A stretch of DNA of 64,000 nucleotides, taken from NCBI GenBank assembly GCA_003254925.1, contig QANZ01032149.1, forward strand, positions 124,001-188,000. Reading direction: 5' to 3'. Positions 46,220 to 60,206 of this stretch are shown in pieces (within the stretch, counting starts at the first letter, position 1; each line of letters begins with the position of its first letter). The DNA is from Chamaecrista fasciculata (taxonomy: Eukaryota; Streptophyta; Magnoliopsida; Fabales; Fabaceae). The notes under the pieces are model-generated. The model saw only the letters and a list, made by a program, of their open reading frames with translations. It was not told the origin of the DNA and did not search any database. The translations under genes and the position numbers were made by a program.

Positions 46220-49139
46220 CGGCCAGCTCTCTCCAGATAAGTAAAAATTTCCCTAATTACCTATTCGCAATGTCTTATGGATATCAAATAGGACCTATTC
46301 CTGTGCATCTACTTACCGTAATCTATATAACACTGATGCATATAGCATAACAACTCACTTAAATTCCAAAAACCTCTAGTTGTGAGGTTGAATTTTGGCT
46401 ATGCCCATAAGAAAGCTTTGCACAATAGGCCATATAGATACATGATATTGATAGGCCACTCATTAAGGCGTTTTCTTATTGTTGTTAATTTGTTTGCACC
46501 ATACTGGAAGGTTGGTGGCAATTCATGGCTAGCATTAGCTTCATATAGATGATTAGGATTGATAGTATCGTGATATATGGTCAATTGACATACATAATGG
46601 GACTCGCCACCACTTTCACTGATAGCCAAACACTTAATGCTGTTGTATGGAGTCATTTAGTGTCTTTCTGAAGCAATATGTTTAGCGGACTCATACATGA
46701 TTTTTGCCCCAATTATAGTTTCCAGATAATGAAAAATGATATTGAAAACAGAGTTAGATCTGAGGGCTTTTCACGCCCCTTTATGTGTTATGGACTAGTA
46801 AGGAATTGGAACCTAGATGGTTTTCCCTTGGTCTGTGCTCACACACACACTTTATTGAGTAAGAGACACACAAAACCATGATATCAATACAACTTTATAA
46901 TCCGAAATGCACATTAACAAATTGATGTCTACACTGCATCTTTAGTGTGTTCTTCTCATGTTTTATGTGACTTGTTGATTTTGAAGGGTGTTGAAAAAGT
47001 ATTGTTGGTTACTACTGTTGATTGATATTTTTAGTTTAAAAAAGTGAGAAAAAAAATGAAAAAATAAAACAAAAAAAATTGATGCTTGGTGGGTTAGGTG
47101 GGTTAACCCGACTCACTAAGTTGACGAGTCAAGTTGGCAAAACTTTATTTGTCTAGAGTCTCTAGCTCGCATCTCGTGACGAGCTCACTCGAGTAAATCA
47201 AACAGACTCTTTTTTGATGACTCTAGCTATGATCACGAGAAGATGGACTTTATATATATAATCCCATTATTGTTGTTAAACTATGATCACGAGAAGATGG
47301 ACTTTTTCGCGGAGAAAGACACTTATATGAGTACTTCCACGTGACAATTTCTCTAATTAACGTTTTTCAAGCAGCGATGAGTAAAATATGAAGTTTAAAA
47401 AAAATGATAAAAAATATATATTTTTTTTCTGTTACAATACTTTTAAATTAAATATTTCATTGTTTTTGTCATTTTCTTCTTTTTTTCAACATTTGTTAAC
47501 CAATATGTAAGAATATTAATTAAAAAGTTTCTTAAAACAAAATTTAAAATTTAAACGCGTGTTTGCACTTTGTAAAATTAATTCGTTTTGCTCAAAATAT
47601 TCGGCAGTTGTATAGGTCTTTTTGAAAAAAAAATATTATATACAATTAACCATTTAGGTTTGTAACATGTGTTAAATTTACAACAAATTTGGAGGATACA
47701 ATAAATTTTATATAGGTTATTGATGATTTTTTTTTCTTTTTTCCTGCATGTATTTTTTATTAGAGATAATTTTATTTGAGATTCTGTCAAGCATTAAATA
47801 TAAGCATATCTCTTAGCGAGAATTCGAATCAGATTAACCGTTTCTATTAAACTCAACTTCCATTCCCATTGGTAGGTTATTGATGTCCTTTAATTTGGTA
47901 TAAGTTATATAATAGCTATTAGTTATAATTGTTCTTTTTTACATATTAACTAGCAAGAAAAAATAATATGATGAGTAATATTTTTATCAATTTTATACAT
48001 GAATGATTAATCTACTTTCTGTCAACTTGATATTTTATTTTCTAAAGTGCGCTAAGAGAACATAGTAAACTCAAAAGTAACAAATCAATATATTACATTT
48101 TGGTACTACAAAAATATTACCCATGTATATAATAGAGAAGGGACCAAACTGTATATTTTCTGGGGTATGAATGATGTATTTTTCTAAATTTTCTTCTTCA
48201 GTAGTTGCAGAACAAAAAATATTAGCCATATATATACAGAATGATGGACCAATATGTATATTTTTTACACTTAAAAAAATATTACTTATATATATACTGG
48301 AGGAAGGACCAAATTGTATAGTCTTGGGGAATGAATTATATATTTTTTCCCATTACTGTTTTTCAAATATATTCATAAATTTTTAAACCACAAAAAATAT
48401 TACCCATATATATACTGTAGGAGGGACCAAAATCTAATTTTTGGGGTCTTGATTATATATTTTATCTCATTGATCAAAATGTAAATAACATGGACTTAAT
48501 AATTTTATTTTAAATTTTTACTCTAAAAAATATTATTAAATAATTGAAAAATAGAGGAAGGAATACGAATATATCAAAAATTATAGGCCAAAGTCCTATT
48601 TTGGTCCCTCAGTTATGCTCCATGTTCCAAATTGGTCCCTCAGTTATTTTTTGTTCCATATTGGTCCCTCAGCTATATATTTTGATGACTCAAGTATTGA
48701 CTTATTAAGTTAGCATTATTTTTTAAGTAAATTAATATAAATTATATATCTACACTATATTATATGTCTAAGGGTCTTCTGGTAGTCGGTCATTTAAAAT
48801 TATAGTATAAAATAAATTATTACATCATAATACATAAAATAAAATAATTTAAAATATATATACAAAAGAAAAACCCATCCCACGTCCATGTATCATCCCA
48901 TCCCACGTTCATGATGTATTATTCAAATAAAAACTATCCCACGTCGTCCATCTTTATTTTTTTTAAGCCAAAACGTGATTCATCTTCATTAACTTATAAT
49001 AACATATCTATCTTAATTTAAAATTTTTTTTCACCAATTTCAAATAATTTTTTCTGTTAATTTTTTATGTTCAATAAAAAATGAAAAGAAGTTATTTTAT
49101 TAGTAAACTTTTTAACTAATATTTTGAGTATTTTAAAAT

Positions 49140-49186
<47 letters not shown>

Positions 49187-50430
49187 TAAAAAAATAGTAA
49201 GAAAAGATGAAGGAGAGAGAAAGTTGTAAGGGTAATAAAAAAATATTTTTATATGCAATTTACAAATATGTCCTTTGAATATTTTATTATTTTATAGTAA
49301 AAAGTAGGTAATTATAGGTAATTGAGTAGGGATATGTTAGTAATTTGAGAAGATAAAGGAGAAAAATAAAGGAGGAGGAGATTTTTTACTGTAGCTCTGT
49401 TATTAAAGGAGGATAAAGGAGGATAACCCTCCAATCCAAACGCAGCCTAAGTATTTAACTTTCACATATTATCAACACAAATCAGTATTCATAAATTTAT
49501 TAATGAACATTTATTTTGAAAATAAATTAGTAGAAAAAGAAAAGAGAAGAAATATACAAAGCTAGATGATACAGAGCAAAATGAAAATTTATTAAAAAAG
49601 ACAAAAATTGCAAGCTTATTAATGAAGATGAGAACTTTTGGTTATTAATATTGGAACCAATCCACCCACACTAAAAAATGAAGTCAGATATATAAATGAA
49701 TATGCTAATTTAAAATTATTTAAAAAAAAAAGAAAAAAACGGGTCATATGAACGGTTCAGCGGGTTGACCCGAAAATTTTCTGGGTCAATTGATTTCCGG
49801 TCCACTAGAGTCATCCGGACCGGATTGGCACCCTGGTCACCGAGTTCTGGGTTGACCCGGGCGGTCTGGTCTGGTTTTTAAAACTATGAATGAATGTAAA
49901 AGGAAAATTTGTAACCAGAACCAGTAACCCTCGAAAAACTCAAGTCCCTTCCGATGATATCGATTTTTTATATAAATTAAGAGTATTTACCGTTAGAAAT
50001 AATGATTAATTCCTTTGCCGCGGGTTCTTCATTTAAGGTAAACGACTAGTCACATAATGCTTTTCATACCCAAAGATAAAATTCAAATCATATTGTCTCA
50101 AAATTTAAGGTTTCGACCTCTTTTAAAATATAATTTTAAGAATAAGTTTAAGATCGTTCAAAATAAATAAAAATAAAAATAGATTCAAACGGCCCTTTAT
50201 TTTTCTTAAAATTCAGTGTTCGTTTTCATTTAATTAATGAGATGTAAAACGGAAATCATAATGACCATGATCATTCAATAGAAGGAAAAAAAAAACGTAT
50301 TTTCTATTTGAATTAAAATATAATTGCGTTTCAATTTCGCTAAACAAAACTTGCAAAATTCTTTATTGTCATCTTAATTATTAATGAACTCAAATTAGTA
50401 ATAAAAATATTATCAATAACATACCAAAAT
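46220..50430. other. No credible gene; traces of repeats
   Basis: The minus frame 46399-46656 (85 codons, with HELPPTFQYGANKLTTIRK) looks non-random but I cannot name it. 48600-48690 is one arm of a TTTTGGTCCCTCAGTTAT foldback. About 48747 has a Helitron-like start (TCTACACTATATTATATG) without a 3' hairpin. 49145-49181 is a GA microsatellite. 49400-49450 is a TIR end (CCAATCCAAACGCAGCC). 49740-49890 repeats GGGTTGACCCG. 47240-47300 has a duplicated CTATGATCACGAGAAGATGG. Confidence 0.5.
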
Positions 50431-50471
50431 TCTTGAACATAACGGCATCTGCCTCTATATTAGGCTACTGC

Positions 50472-50478
50472 TATAAAC
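50472..50478 (+). promoter_or_regulatory. TATA box of the DEFL gene
   Basis: TATAAAC, 105-111 bp upstream of the ATG at 50583. An alternative CTATATTA is at 50454. Confidence 0.55.
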
Positions 50479-50582
50479 ATTTATGGAAGAAAAGCTGGAT
50501 TGATACTGCAAGAAGCAAAAACACTTCTCTTTCCGTATTTTGTTTTCTTGCAAATTCAGACTTCAACTTTACAGATTTAAGC

Positions 50583-51740
50583 ATGGAAAAATTTACCTTC
50601 AAGTTAGCCATTTTGGTCGTCCTTCTTTCTGTATTACCATCTCTTGGTATAATATTTCCTCTCTCTTTCTCTAATCTCATAATCTTTTCATTCTTTTGAA
50701 ATGTTAAAAGTAAATTATCTTATTTTCATATGAAGTTTTCATTTGGTGGGTGTCTATTATTATATAATATTTACTTGACAGTAAAATTTCTTTAATTTTT
50801 TCCATTAAAAATTACTTTAATTTTTATATATATTATTTATTATTTTATTGAGTATTTTAGATACATATTTGGATCGGAGTATTAGATAGTTTCAGTCTAT
50901 AGTCTATACATCTATATCTATATTATTATATATAGTTTTGACTTTTGACTCCTTTTGATAGTTAATCTTTCAAATTATATATTAAAATATAAATACTTTT
51001 ACATGAAATAATAAAAATGTAATTATAAGTTAACTTTAATTTTAATAATTTTAAATTTTAAACTAAATGGACATACAAAATTGCTAGTGTGCATATATAT
51101 ATATATATATAGCTAAAGAACAATTTTTATCCCTTATCTTAATTTGAGACATGTTGTAATTTGGTCTTTTATTTTTTTTTCTTACGATTACAACTTACTT
51201 TAAATATAAGGGATCAAAATTACACTTTGGCCTATATATTATTAATTATATATATATGACTTGGATTTACATAAAAAAATGTATGATTAGTCCCACCTTA
51301 AAGGCACCAAGTAATTTTTCATCTGAAACTTGGATTTACATATTCTCAATGTCAATCCATTTTTGTTTAAAATCTAATTTTCCATATATATATATTTAAA
51401 ATCCAATATCATCTTCATTTAAAATATAACTTTGTATATATATATACACATTGGTGCAGGTTTTGCAGCACGTATTAGTGTGAAAAATACTCATCATCAT
51501 ATATGCTCTCGCGACATAGATTGCGCATTCATTATCAACTGCGGTGGAATTTCATTGTGTGATAATGGAAAATGCATTTGCTTGCCTCCCAATTCAAACA
51601 CAATTAATTCAATTACAGAAAATGATAACGCTCAAGCCCCCACCCAAGACGACGACTCTGACTATTATGACTACAGTCTACAGTGTGATTACTGCCAAAA
51701 GTTTTGCTATAAGGGTCATTGTCACTGTATATGTTTCTAA
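50583..51740 (+). CDS. Secreted cysteine-rich (defensin-like) peptide, two Cys modules with acidic linker
   Basis: Exon 1 (50583-50646) encodes a signal peptide (MEKFTFK, then LAILVVLLSVLPSLG). Exon 2 (51460-51740) follows an 813-bp phase-1 intron (GTATAA...GGTGCAG), the usual DEFL gene plan of signal exon plus mature exon. The precursor is 114 residues. Mature part: Cys module 1, C-x5-C-x5-C-x5-C-x4-C-x-C (CSRDIDC ... CDNGKCIC); an acidic spacer with DDDSDYYDY; then module 2, C-x2-C-x3-C-x4-C-x-C-x-C, ending HCHCICF. Twelve cysteines could make six disulfides. Such peptides act outside cells or in membrane-bound compartments as antimicrobial, signalling or symbiosis factors; which applies here cannot be told. 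AATAAA is at 51794-51799. The second module and acidic linker are unusual for a simple DEFL peptide. Confidence 0.85.
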
Positions 51741-52528
51741 GCTCCATGTAATTGCGTTCTCTTACTTCTTTCTTCTAACAGTTATAATAACAGAATAAAT
51801 TGTCCTATAGAATTGTGATTTTCTTCTTAAACTAATAATATACTAATATTCATTAATTGATAGGGACTTGGGAGGACTTTGCTTCATTTCTTTGGTTTTT
51901 CAAAGCGAATGGATCCTTAAATGTGAATAATTTGTGAAGCGGAGAGAGATAGAGAGAAAGAAGTGGTAGGGGAATGAATCCTTTAAATGTGAAAATTATA
52001 TATTAGAAAGACCCTTTATCTCTTTCTACACTTTACAAATTTTCACTATTTAGAAAGACCCACTTCCACCATTTACTGAATGCAACAACATTCCATATAT
52101 TATTGCTTATTAAATAAGTGCATTTTTTCAATTGATGATTCAAATTTGAGTTTACATTTTATGAGATACTAACCATTTTTATTAAATCCAATGATAGTAT
52201 GGGCCTATGACCCACCAAGTTATTAATAAGGTTGGGCTAGGTGGAACGGTGGGCCAATGGTCCAATCGAGTTAAATTGGATTATCTTGTCTATTGTTGAT
52301 TATTTTTATAATTTCACTTAGGCCAATGGTCCAATCGAGTTAAATTGGATTATCTTTAAAGATCTAAAAAAATCAATTTAAATTCTAACAAACTCTAACC
52401 AACTAAAAGATAATAGATCATATCCTAACATACTCTAACCAACTAAAAAGATAACTAAAAGATATTGGATAAAAATCATATCCTAACAAAATATTCTGTA
52501 ATAGAATTATTAAGAAATTATGACTTAT

Positions 52529-54793
52529 TGTTATAAATGTTATGATTAATATCATTCAATATTCATAATTTCCTCTTGATATCTTCAATGTGTAGAAGTT
52601 AGAGTTTTCTTGATAATTGTATATATAATCTTTAGTTTCTCCATGTACATTAAGAGCCTGTTTGGGAGCCTCCCCATCTCAATCCAATCTCATCTTAGAT
52701 GTTGAGATGAGATGATGTTGTAATAAGATGAGATGAAATGATGTATTGGTATTTGGATGATTTGAGAGAAAATGATGTTAAATAGGGTGTGAAATTATAT
52801 AAAAGGGTATTAATGATTGTGGTTAGTTGAAATAGGTTTATGGATTTTTTTAATTTGTATAGGGGTATAAATGGTAAGAAATAATGAAATAAGATAGAAA
52901 TAATGAGATGAGATGATAGATGTTTGGTTGTGGTTTTAGTGGAATGATATTGAGATGAGATGATATTGGAAAGCGTGAGGATGAGATATTTTTGGATGAA
53001 GAGTTTAGGGTCCATCTCATTAGATGAGATGATGGACCAAAATGAAAATAATATTAAAATTATTTTAAGATTAAAATTTGGTCCATAAATTTGAATCGGT
53101 CCAATTAATCGATCCCTAACATGTGTAAATGATAACTCAGGGCCTATAGAAAATCTCAGCCATCAATAATCGGGTCTATTTATGAAATCCAACGACCAGA
53201 AAATAATAATCAATAGTTTGGTGACTAGAATGCAAATAACATGAAAATTATTGTAAACATACAATTTGTTCCACAACTTTGTATCGATCCAATGAATCGG
53301 TCCATAACTAATCTCGTAGTTGGATAATCAAAATAAGACCAGAAATAGTTTTATTACTGAAACGAAACTAATCTCATAGTTTAAGGATCAGACTAGCAAC
53401 AATGCCAACAAATGGGAAGATAAAAAATTATTTTAACTCCTTTTAACTTTTACACAAAACTTCATAAAATATATTGAAAAAAAGTATGGATCGAATTGTA
53501 TAATAGTAAAACAACGTATAGGAATGTTGCAGTTTGGACTAAAAAATATAAAAAATATTTTGCGGACCAAAATGCAACTCATCTCGTAATTTGAGTAAAA
53601 AATCTAACCATAAATAGTTTTATGACCGAAACAAATAGAAGAACATTGAGACGGTAAAAAACAAAACAACATTGCAATTTTTTGGCTACCCATGATTTGA
53701 ACAAAAAAAAAATAACTGACACGTGGAAACTTGTGTATTTTCCCAACCAAAAAATAACGATTATTTCTCCATTATCCACAACGTATAATTATCGGATGGT
53801 TTTGGACATGAATATAGAACAAAAAATAGTTTGAGGACCAAAATGAAACTAATTGCATAGTTTGAGGAAAAGAAACTAAACAAAAAATAGTTTTAGGAGC
53901 CAAAGGAACTGAGCTCATAGTTTGAGGATCAAAATGCTTATAAAACTGAAGAGAATATTGTAACAAGAATAGAAGAAGATTGTAACTTAAAAAATAATTT
54001 AAGGATTCAATTGTATATTTTACTCAAAACAAATAAAAGAATACCGAGACTAAAAAAAACAACAACATTGCAAATGAACAAAAATAATTTTTGTTTAATT
54101 AAGTTAATATAAATATATATATAATACAATATATAACATTTCTATATATATATATATGTATATTTGAGAATTGAAAATAAGAGAGAGATAGCTTGAGAGA
54201 GATATAATATATGACATATAATATATGATATAATATATATATATATATAAAATAACAATATATTTCTATATATATATTTGAGAGAGAGAGATGTGTGTGT
54301 GAATGAGAGAGAGAGGTGTAAGTGAAAAAGAAAAAGAAATTGATAAGAAATAATAGATAGAGAGAGAAAATTATAAGTGTAATAAATGAGGGTATGTAAA
54401 ATTACTATTTTGCCTAATTGTTTTTTTTTTTTTATATTTGTATTAGAGTATAGGTAATTATAGGTATATGAGTAGGGATAGTTTAGTAAATCTAAGAGAA
54501 AATGAGATGATGATATGAATGAGATAAGATGAGATGAAGGCTCCACCAAACACCCAACTAGTATTGTTCATCCAATTCTAAGATGAGATGATGTTGACAT
54601 AAGATGAGATCGGGATGGGGAAGCTCCCAAACAGGCCCTAAATTAGGTACATCACCTTTATAGATCATTTAGCCTATAAATAGAGGCTTTATGTGTTGAT
54701 GTAAAATGATGATACCACTTCAATGAAAGAATCAATCTCTCCTCTTACTTTTCTCTCTACTTTAAGTATTCTTATTTCATATATTTTATAACA
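52529..54793 (+). repeat. copia-3 5' LTR, split by an insertion
   Basis: The pieces 52529-52653 and 54642-54793 align with the 3' LTR across ATGTACATTAA / ATTAGGTACAT. The second half has the promoter-like CCTATAAATAGAGGC (about 54672). Confidence 0.85.
52654..54638. mobile_element. Harbinger-like non-autonomous element
   Basis: Ends GAGCCTGTTTGGGAGCCTCC and, inverted, GGAAGCTCCCAAACAGGCCC. Flanked by TAA at 52651-52653 and 54639-54641; the intact 3' LTR confirms the target. A 3-bp TAA/TTA duplication with GGGCCTGTTTGG ends suggests PIF/Harbinger. The interior has many GATGAGATGA words and GA/TA tracts and no transposase. Shares subterminal DNA with 19022-19470. Confidence 0.85.
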
Positions 54794-57700
54794 CGTTATT
54801 AGCACGAGTCTCTACCAGTTTAAGCTTTTGGCATATGTGCATGAGTCTCCACCAATTCGAGCTTTCGACATCTATGAATGAGTGTCTATTAATTTGAGTT
54901 TTTAGCAACCAATCATGAGTCTTTTCAAGTACGAGTTTTTTGGTAATTAAGCACGAATCTTTTTTTGAATTCAATTTTGGATAATTAAGGAGGTAAGTTA
55001 ATTATTCTTCAAGCTTTCTTGTTATAGTCTCTAAAGGTAATAAATTTTTATGGTAGCTTGAAATTTTTATGTTAAATAGTTTATCATTATTGTAATGTAT
55101 TTTACAAGTTTATTATTGTGGTCGTCATCTTAAGATTTGGAAATGTTTTATATGGCCTGAAGCTATATATGATTAAGGTTTCATATGAATAAGTAGATGA
55201 CCTGGAACCATATTATGTTTTGATTCAATTTTATTATATCAATTATTGTATCCTTACAAAAGATAAGTGCATTGAAAGATTATTGCACATATTGATAATT
55301 TACTGAGGGCAATAGTTTGACTATTGAAATTGTCTAATATCAGCCATGAATGTTAATAGTCAAAATATTTGGATAAATCACAAATAGAAATTATTAATAG
55401 CTTTGAAGGCAAATAGAAATATATTTTGTCCAATTGCTAATAGCAATTACGGATTTGTTAAAAATATTTGTCAATAGTCTTGAAGAATGACATCAATCTA
55501 GATATTTGATAGCCCTGAATGTCAATATTAAAATATTTCATTTTAGATATGATTTGATTGGTATATTTTTAGTTCGATATATGATTATAATCAAATTTCT
55601 AATGTGTTTGATATATCAAAATTATTGATATTGTGTCTCCAGTAGAGACGGTAGTGATAATATGTCAACAACTATAATAATGTGATTATAATTGATTTTT
55701 ATATATTGATAAGTAAACCGAAGTTCAAAGAGCATATATTTAATTTGGTGTAAATATAGATTCGGATACAAGGTTTGTTTTTGTGAAGAAAGTATGGGTA
55801 TAATTAATATTAGAAAATTCAAAGTATGTGAAATGTAGTACATTTTTATGATAACAAATAATTTTTTTCTAGAAGAAAGAGAATTAAAAACAATGTCACA
55901 AAGATACTCTGGAAGAGTAATAATATATACTATAGAAGAGTAAGAATTTCATATTAACAAAATTATATTTTGGCATAACCCCAGAAGTGGTTTGGAAAAA
56001 GTATGATACCTCAAGAAATTCGAGAAAAACATGAGAATGTGATATGAGTGAGTTCTTAAAAAACTCTGTCAATAGAGTATAAGATAGTTCTTGAAGAACT
56101 AAATCTATTTGATTTATGTATTTATTTCCTTTATTGATTAATTTCAATATATATATATATTCTACTATCTATTTTTCGTTTGGTTTATAATTCATATGTT
56201 AATGTATTTATTTATTTCTTTCATCCATTTCATCTATCTTTATATGTTTATTAATTCAGTATTGATAATGTATTTGTCATAATCTCATATGGTAAAATAT
56301 CTTGTTGAATTATATCAAGTTTCCCTGAAGGAAAGAAAAATGTTATGGAAGAAGAAGTTAATATAATATTAGGCGTTTGATCGTGTGCTCTAAAAGAACC
56401 CTCTGACTTGTACTACAATTGAATCATATGTTGTAATGAACCAGAAGTTCATTAATAGAATACGTTTATAATTTTATATGATCGGTTAGACCATCCCGGT
56501 TCAATAATTACGAGAACTCAAATGAATACCCATTAAAGAACAAAAAGTTTCTTTTAAATAGTGAGTTCTCTTATACTGCATGTTCTCAAAGAAAATTGAT
56601 CTTAAGATCATTACCAACAAAAGTAGGAATTGAATCCATTGAAATTCTTGGACGCGTTCATAAAAAATTTGTGGGCCTATAATTCCACCTTGTGGACTTG
56701 TAGATCCATTTTATTCAAATAAAAAGATTAAGCTCAATTTTAAAATTATTCTATTAAGATAATTTATTTTAATAATGCTGGTGAATTTTTATCTCAAGTT
56801 TTAAAAGGATTATTATATGTCAATTGAGATAAGTGTCATACATCATGTTGCTTATATTCACATGGTAATGGGTCTTGTTGAACAATTAATTATATGTCTT
56901 ATGTTAATTACTAGATTATAACTTATGATAATAACAAAACTCCCTATTGTGTTTAGGGACATATCTATTTATATGACGCAACAAGTATGCATTAGATTAA
57001 CAAGGTATCATAAGTTCTCCCCTATGCAATTGGCTTTGGGTCAGAGCTGAATATTTATCATTTAAGAATTATTTGGGTGCACAATTTATATTGCTCCACC
57101 ACGCACATCAAAATGGGCCCCAACGAAAATTAAGAATATAAGTTGAGTATTAATCCCACTCAATTGTTAAATATCTTAAACCCCGGAAGGGAGATACGTT
57201 TATGATATGATTTATCAATAATTATTTTAATGAAATTAATTTTTCAGCATTAGGGGAAAAAAGGAAATATCTGGAAAAATGAATTACAAAGAATTCATGG
57301 TTATTACATTAGTTTGATCCTCATAAAAAATAATGTGAACTTGAGGTTCAAAGAAAATAATTTATTTGAATATATTGCAAATAAGTTGCAAAATAGGGGT
57401 GTACACGGGCCGGGTTTCTGGTCGGCCCAAGACCCGGCCCAGTACAGACCCGGGTCGGGCCAAAATTTTTTTTTTATTCATTCTATATATAATTTAACTT
57501 GTATGTATTGGTAAAACAATTAATTTTGGATCAATTTAATGATGTTTTTATTAATGAAGACATTTAATTTGACTTAATTGTTAAAAAAAGTTGATTTAAT
57601 TAAAATTAAATATATATTTTATGTATATTTTTAATATACAATTGATAAAAATAATAATAGATATGTATTTATTATAATTAAAAAAAGTATTTAGTAGTAT

Positions 57701-59932
57701 AAAATATAAATATGTATAGTAAAAAATTAATTTTTTTTTTAAAAATGAGGGTACCCCGGGCCGGGCCGAGTCTAGAGAGACTAGGCCCGGGGACCCGGCC
57801 CGGCCCGAACAGCCTCGGGCTGGGTCCGCCGGGTTTGGCCGGGCCGGGCCTTTTTTGTACACCCCTATTGCAAAATGCATTCACTAACCCATAGAAATGA
57901 CAAAGTCAAATATTCCAGCTGAAAATGCTCCAATATATATTGAGGTCCCTGAAGGACAAATAAATTCTATAACAAATAAATATATAACACGCCTGAAGCG
58001 TGATTGGTTCCAAAAATAAGAATCCTAAAAAGTAAAAGGAGCATAAGAAAAAGAGTCTAATCGAGGAAATATTTGTTCTAAATAATAAAGGAACGCATAA
58101 TGAATAAAAATCTCCAGAAGAGATTCAGGTACATGAAAGTGAAGAAAATAATGAGATCTCAATATGTTTATTATTAGAAAAAAGTATGGAACCGATATGA
58201 AAATATTGTCGGCAAAGTATTTAGCTATAATATAGCGCTACAAATTATAAAAATGAGGATCATGAATAACACAGTTTGTCAAAGAAGTATCGACATAAAA
58301 ATTGACCAAATTAAAAAGAAATGATCCAAAAATGAGTTAAGCTCACTCGCGAAAATTTGACAAATTTTGAGAATTATAGTCCAAACACATAATGATGTAA
58401 AACCAGTTGAATATTAATAAGTCTTTATGCGAAAAGAAATCAGAAAATTGTAATTTTGAGACACAAAGATTAGAAATTTATAATGAGGAGACAAATTCTC
58501 CCGTGGTGGATGCAATTATTTTTAATATCTAATTAATTTGGTTGTTTATGAAAAGCTTTGATATGTGTCTAATAAATGTTGTTGTAGTAGAATTATATAG
58601 ACCATTTGATTGTAGTGTATATATTTTTTTTCTCAAAGGTCTAGCATTGATTATTTGGTGATATATTCTCTTGCGGTAGATGCAATCGTCTTTAATATTT
58701 TATTAGTTTGGTAGTGTATGAAAATCTTGATATGCATATAATGAGTATGGTTATCGTCTACTTATATGCATGACTCATTGGACAATGAAATTTAGATGAA
58801 AGTCCTTGAATGATTCAAATTATAGAAAGCGTGCTAGATTTCTTGTTCAATAAAGAAAAATAAAATCCCTACATGGGTTGAAAAAAAACTGGACATATAT
58901 ATGTGGTACAATTGTCTCAGGAAATATTAGTTAAAAGAATGATATAAAAAAATGATCCAATATGTTCTCATAAAGATATATAGATCAAAATTTGAGATCA
59001 TTGTTGTATTTAAATTGAAACTCCTAAAGAGCTCAAAATATAGTATATTATTTAACGAAATAGTTTAGCAAGAGAGATTTCAGACAGATTAAAATTTTGT
59101 CTCAAATTACAAATTAAGCATATTATAATAGTGAAGTTATTATTGATATAAAATGTATTAAGATAGTTTTGCAGGGACTAGAGGTGCATTCACAATGGTT
59201 AAATTGATCATTTGAAGTGATACACTATCATTTTAATCTCAAAGAAAGAAGAAAAATTTTGGTCCGGTAGTATCATATCTTAATCTTATAAGAGTATTAA
59301 TGTTTTCGGTACACTTGCTAGCAAAATATAGTTCTTTATTAATCAAAAGAATGAAAAAAATATATATTTTAAAATATCTTAGAAGAATAGTTGATAAAGG
59401 TTTATATTATTTAAATTAATTTAGTTCACCACTCGTTGGTGATATAGATCGATGCCAGCTAATTACCTATTTCTCATGAATAATGCATAAGACATATCAA
59501 GATTATATTTAGTTGAGTATATTAATTCAACACATCCAAAAGGTGTGTAATTTGTTTTTGCAGGAAAATGTGTCAATCGTATTGTATGAAGATAATATGA
59601 TACGTATAGTTCAACTAAAATAAGGATACATCAAAGGAGATAGAACGAAATATATTTCACCAAGGAGACATACAAATCCAACAAGTTCGATCCAGTGATA
59701 ATTTAGCAGACTTATTCACAAAGGCATTGCCAACTGCAACCTTTGAGAAGTTGGCTTATCAAATTGGAATACATTGATTAAAAGAACTTTAGTGATGTTA
59801 TGATGAGGGGGTGATACACGCTGTACTCTTTTTTCCTTCGCCATGGTTTTGTCACACTGGGTTTTCCTGGCAAGGTTTTTAATGAGGCAGCCTATAATGT
59901 ATATCAATAAAATGTGAATATTCAAGGGGGAG
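54794..59932 (+). pseudogene. copia-3 internal region: gag-pol relics
   Basis: No long frame survives, but pol landmarks can be read in pieces. Around 56990-57130 the plus strand gives YHKFSPMQLALG-like and RIIWVHNLYCSTTHIKMGP-like residues of the integrase C-terminal part. Around 59575-59740 is RNase H sequence: VSIVLYEDNMIRIVQL, then GYIKGDRTKYISP, then LADLFTKALPTA in another frame. Stops are frequent. This is much older than copia-1 and copia-2. Confidence 0.75.
57395..57867. mobile_element. MULE-type element with GGGCCGGG arms, perfect 9-bp TSD
   Basis: Starts AGGGGTGTACACGGGCCGGG and ends inverted (CCTTTTTTGTACACCCCTA). Flanked by TTGCAAAAT at 57386-57394 and 57868-57876. The GC-rich ends (GGCCCGGGGACCCGGCCC) contrast with an AT-rich middle. 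No coding content. Confidence 0.9.
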
Positions 59933-60206
59933 TGTTATAAATATTATGATTAATATTAGTGAATATTCACAATTGCCTCTTGATATCTTCAATGTATAGA
60001 AGTTAGAGTTTTCTTGACAATTGTATATACCATCTTTAGTTTCTCCATGTACATTAAGTTAGGTACATTACTCTTATAGATCCTTTAGGCTATACATAAA
60101 GGCTTTATGTGTTGATGTAAAATTATGATATCACTTTAATGAAAGAATCACTCTCTCCTCTTACTTTTCTCTCTACTTTAAGTATTCTTATTTAATATAT
60201 TTTACA
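59933..60206 (+). repeat. copia-3 3' LTR
   Basis: Undisturbed partner of the split LTR; gives the pre-insertion sequence ACATTAAGTTAGGTACAT at the site of the nested element. Confidence 0.85.

Larger units (their letters stand above)
52529..60206 (+). mobile_element. Ty1-copia retrotransposon, very decayed, with two nested DNA elements (copia-3)
   Basis: 5' LTR 52529-54793 (277 bp once the nested element is removed) and 3' LTR 59933-60206 (274 bp), both TGTTATAAAT...A(A)CA. The sequence after the 5' LTR, CGTTATTAGCACGAGTC, is the usual internal start of one plant copia group. The polypurine tract TTCAAGGGGGAG is at 59921-59932. It reads on the plus strand. Nested: 52654-54638 in the 5' LTR and 57395-57867 in pol. 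I could not find a target duplication. It separates the two DEFL loci. Confidence 0.85.

Noticed and set aside
49145..49181. GA repeat as a promoter element
   Set aside because: A plain dinucleotide microsatellite with no gene start nearby.
54142..54549. 135-codon minus-strand frame
   Set aside because: Lies in TA/GA simple repeats of the Harbinger-like element; low-complexity Tyr/Ser/Leu translation.
57596..57894. Pro/Gly-rich frames
   Set aside because: They translate the GGGCCGGG arms of a transposon with a 9-bp TSD.
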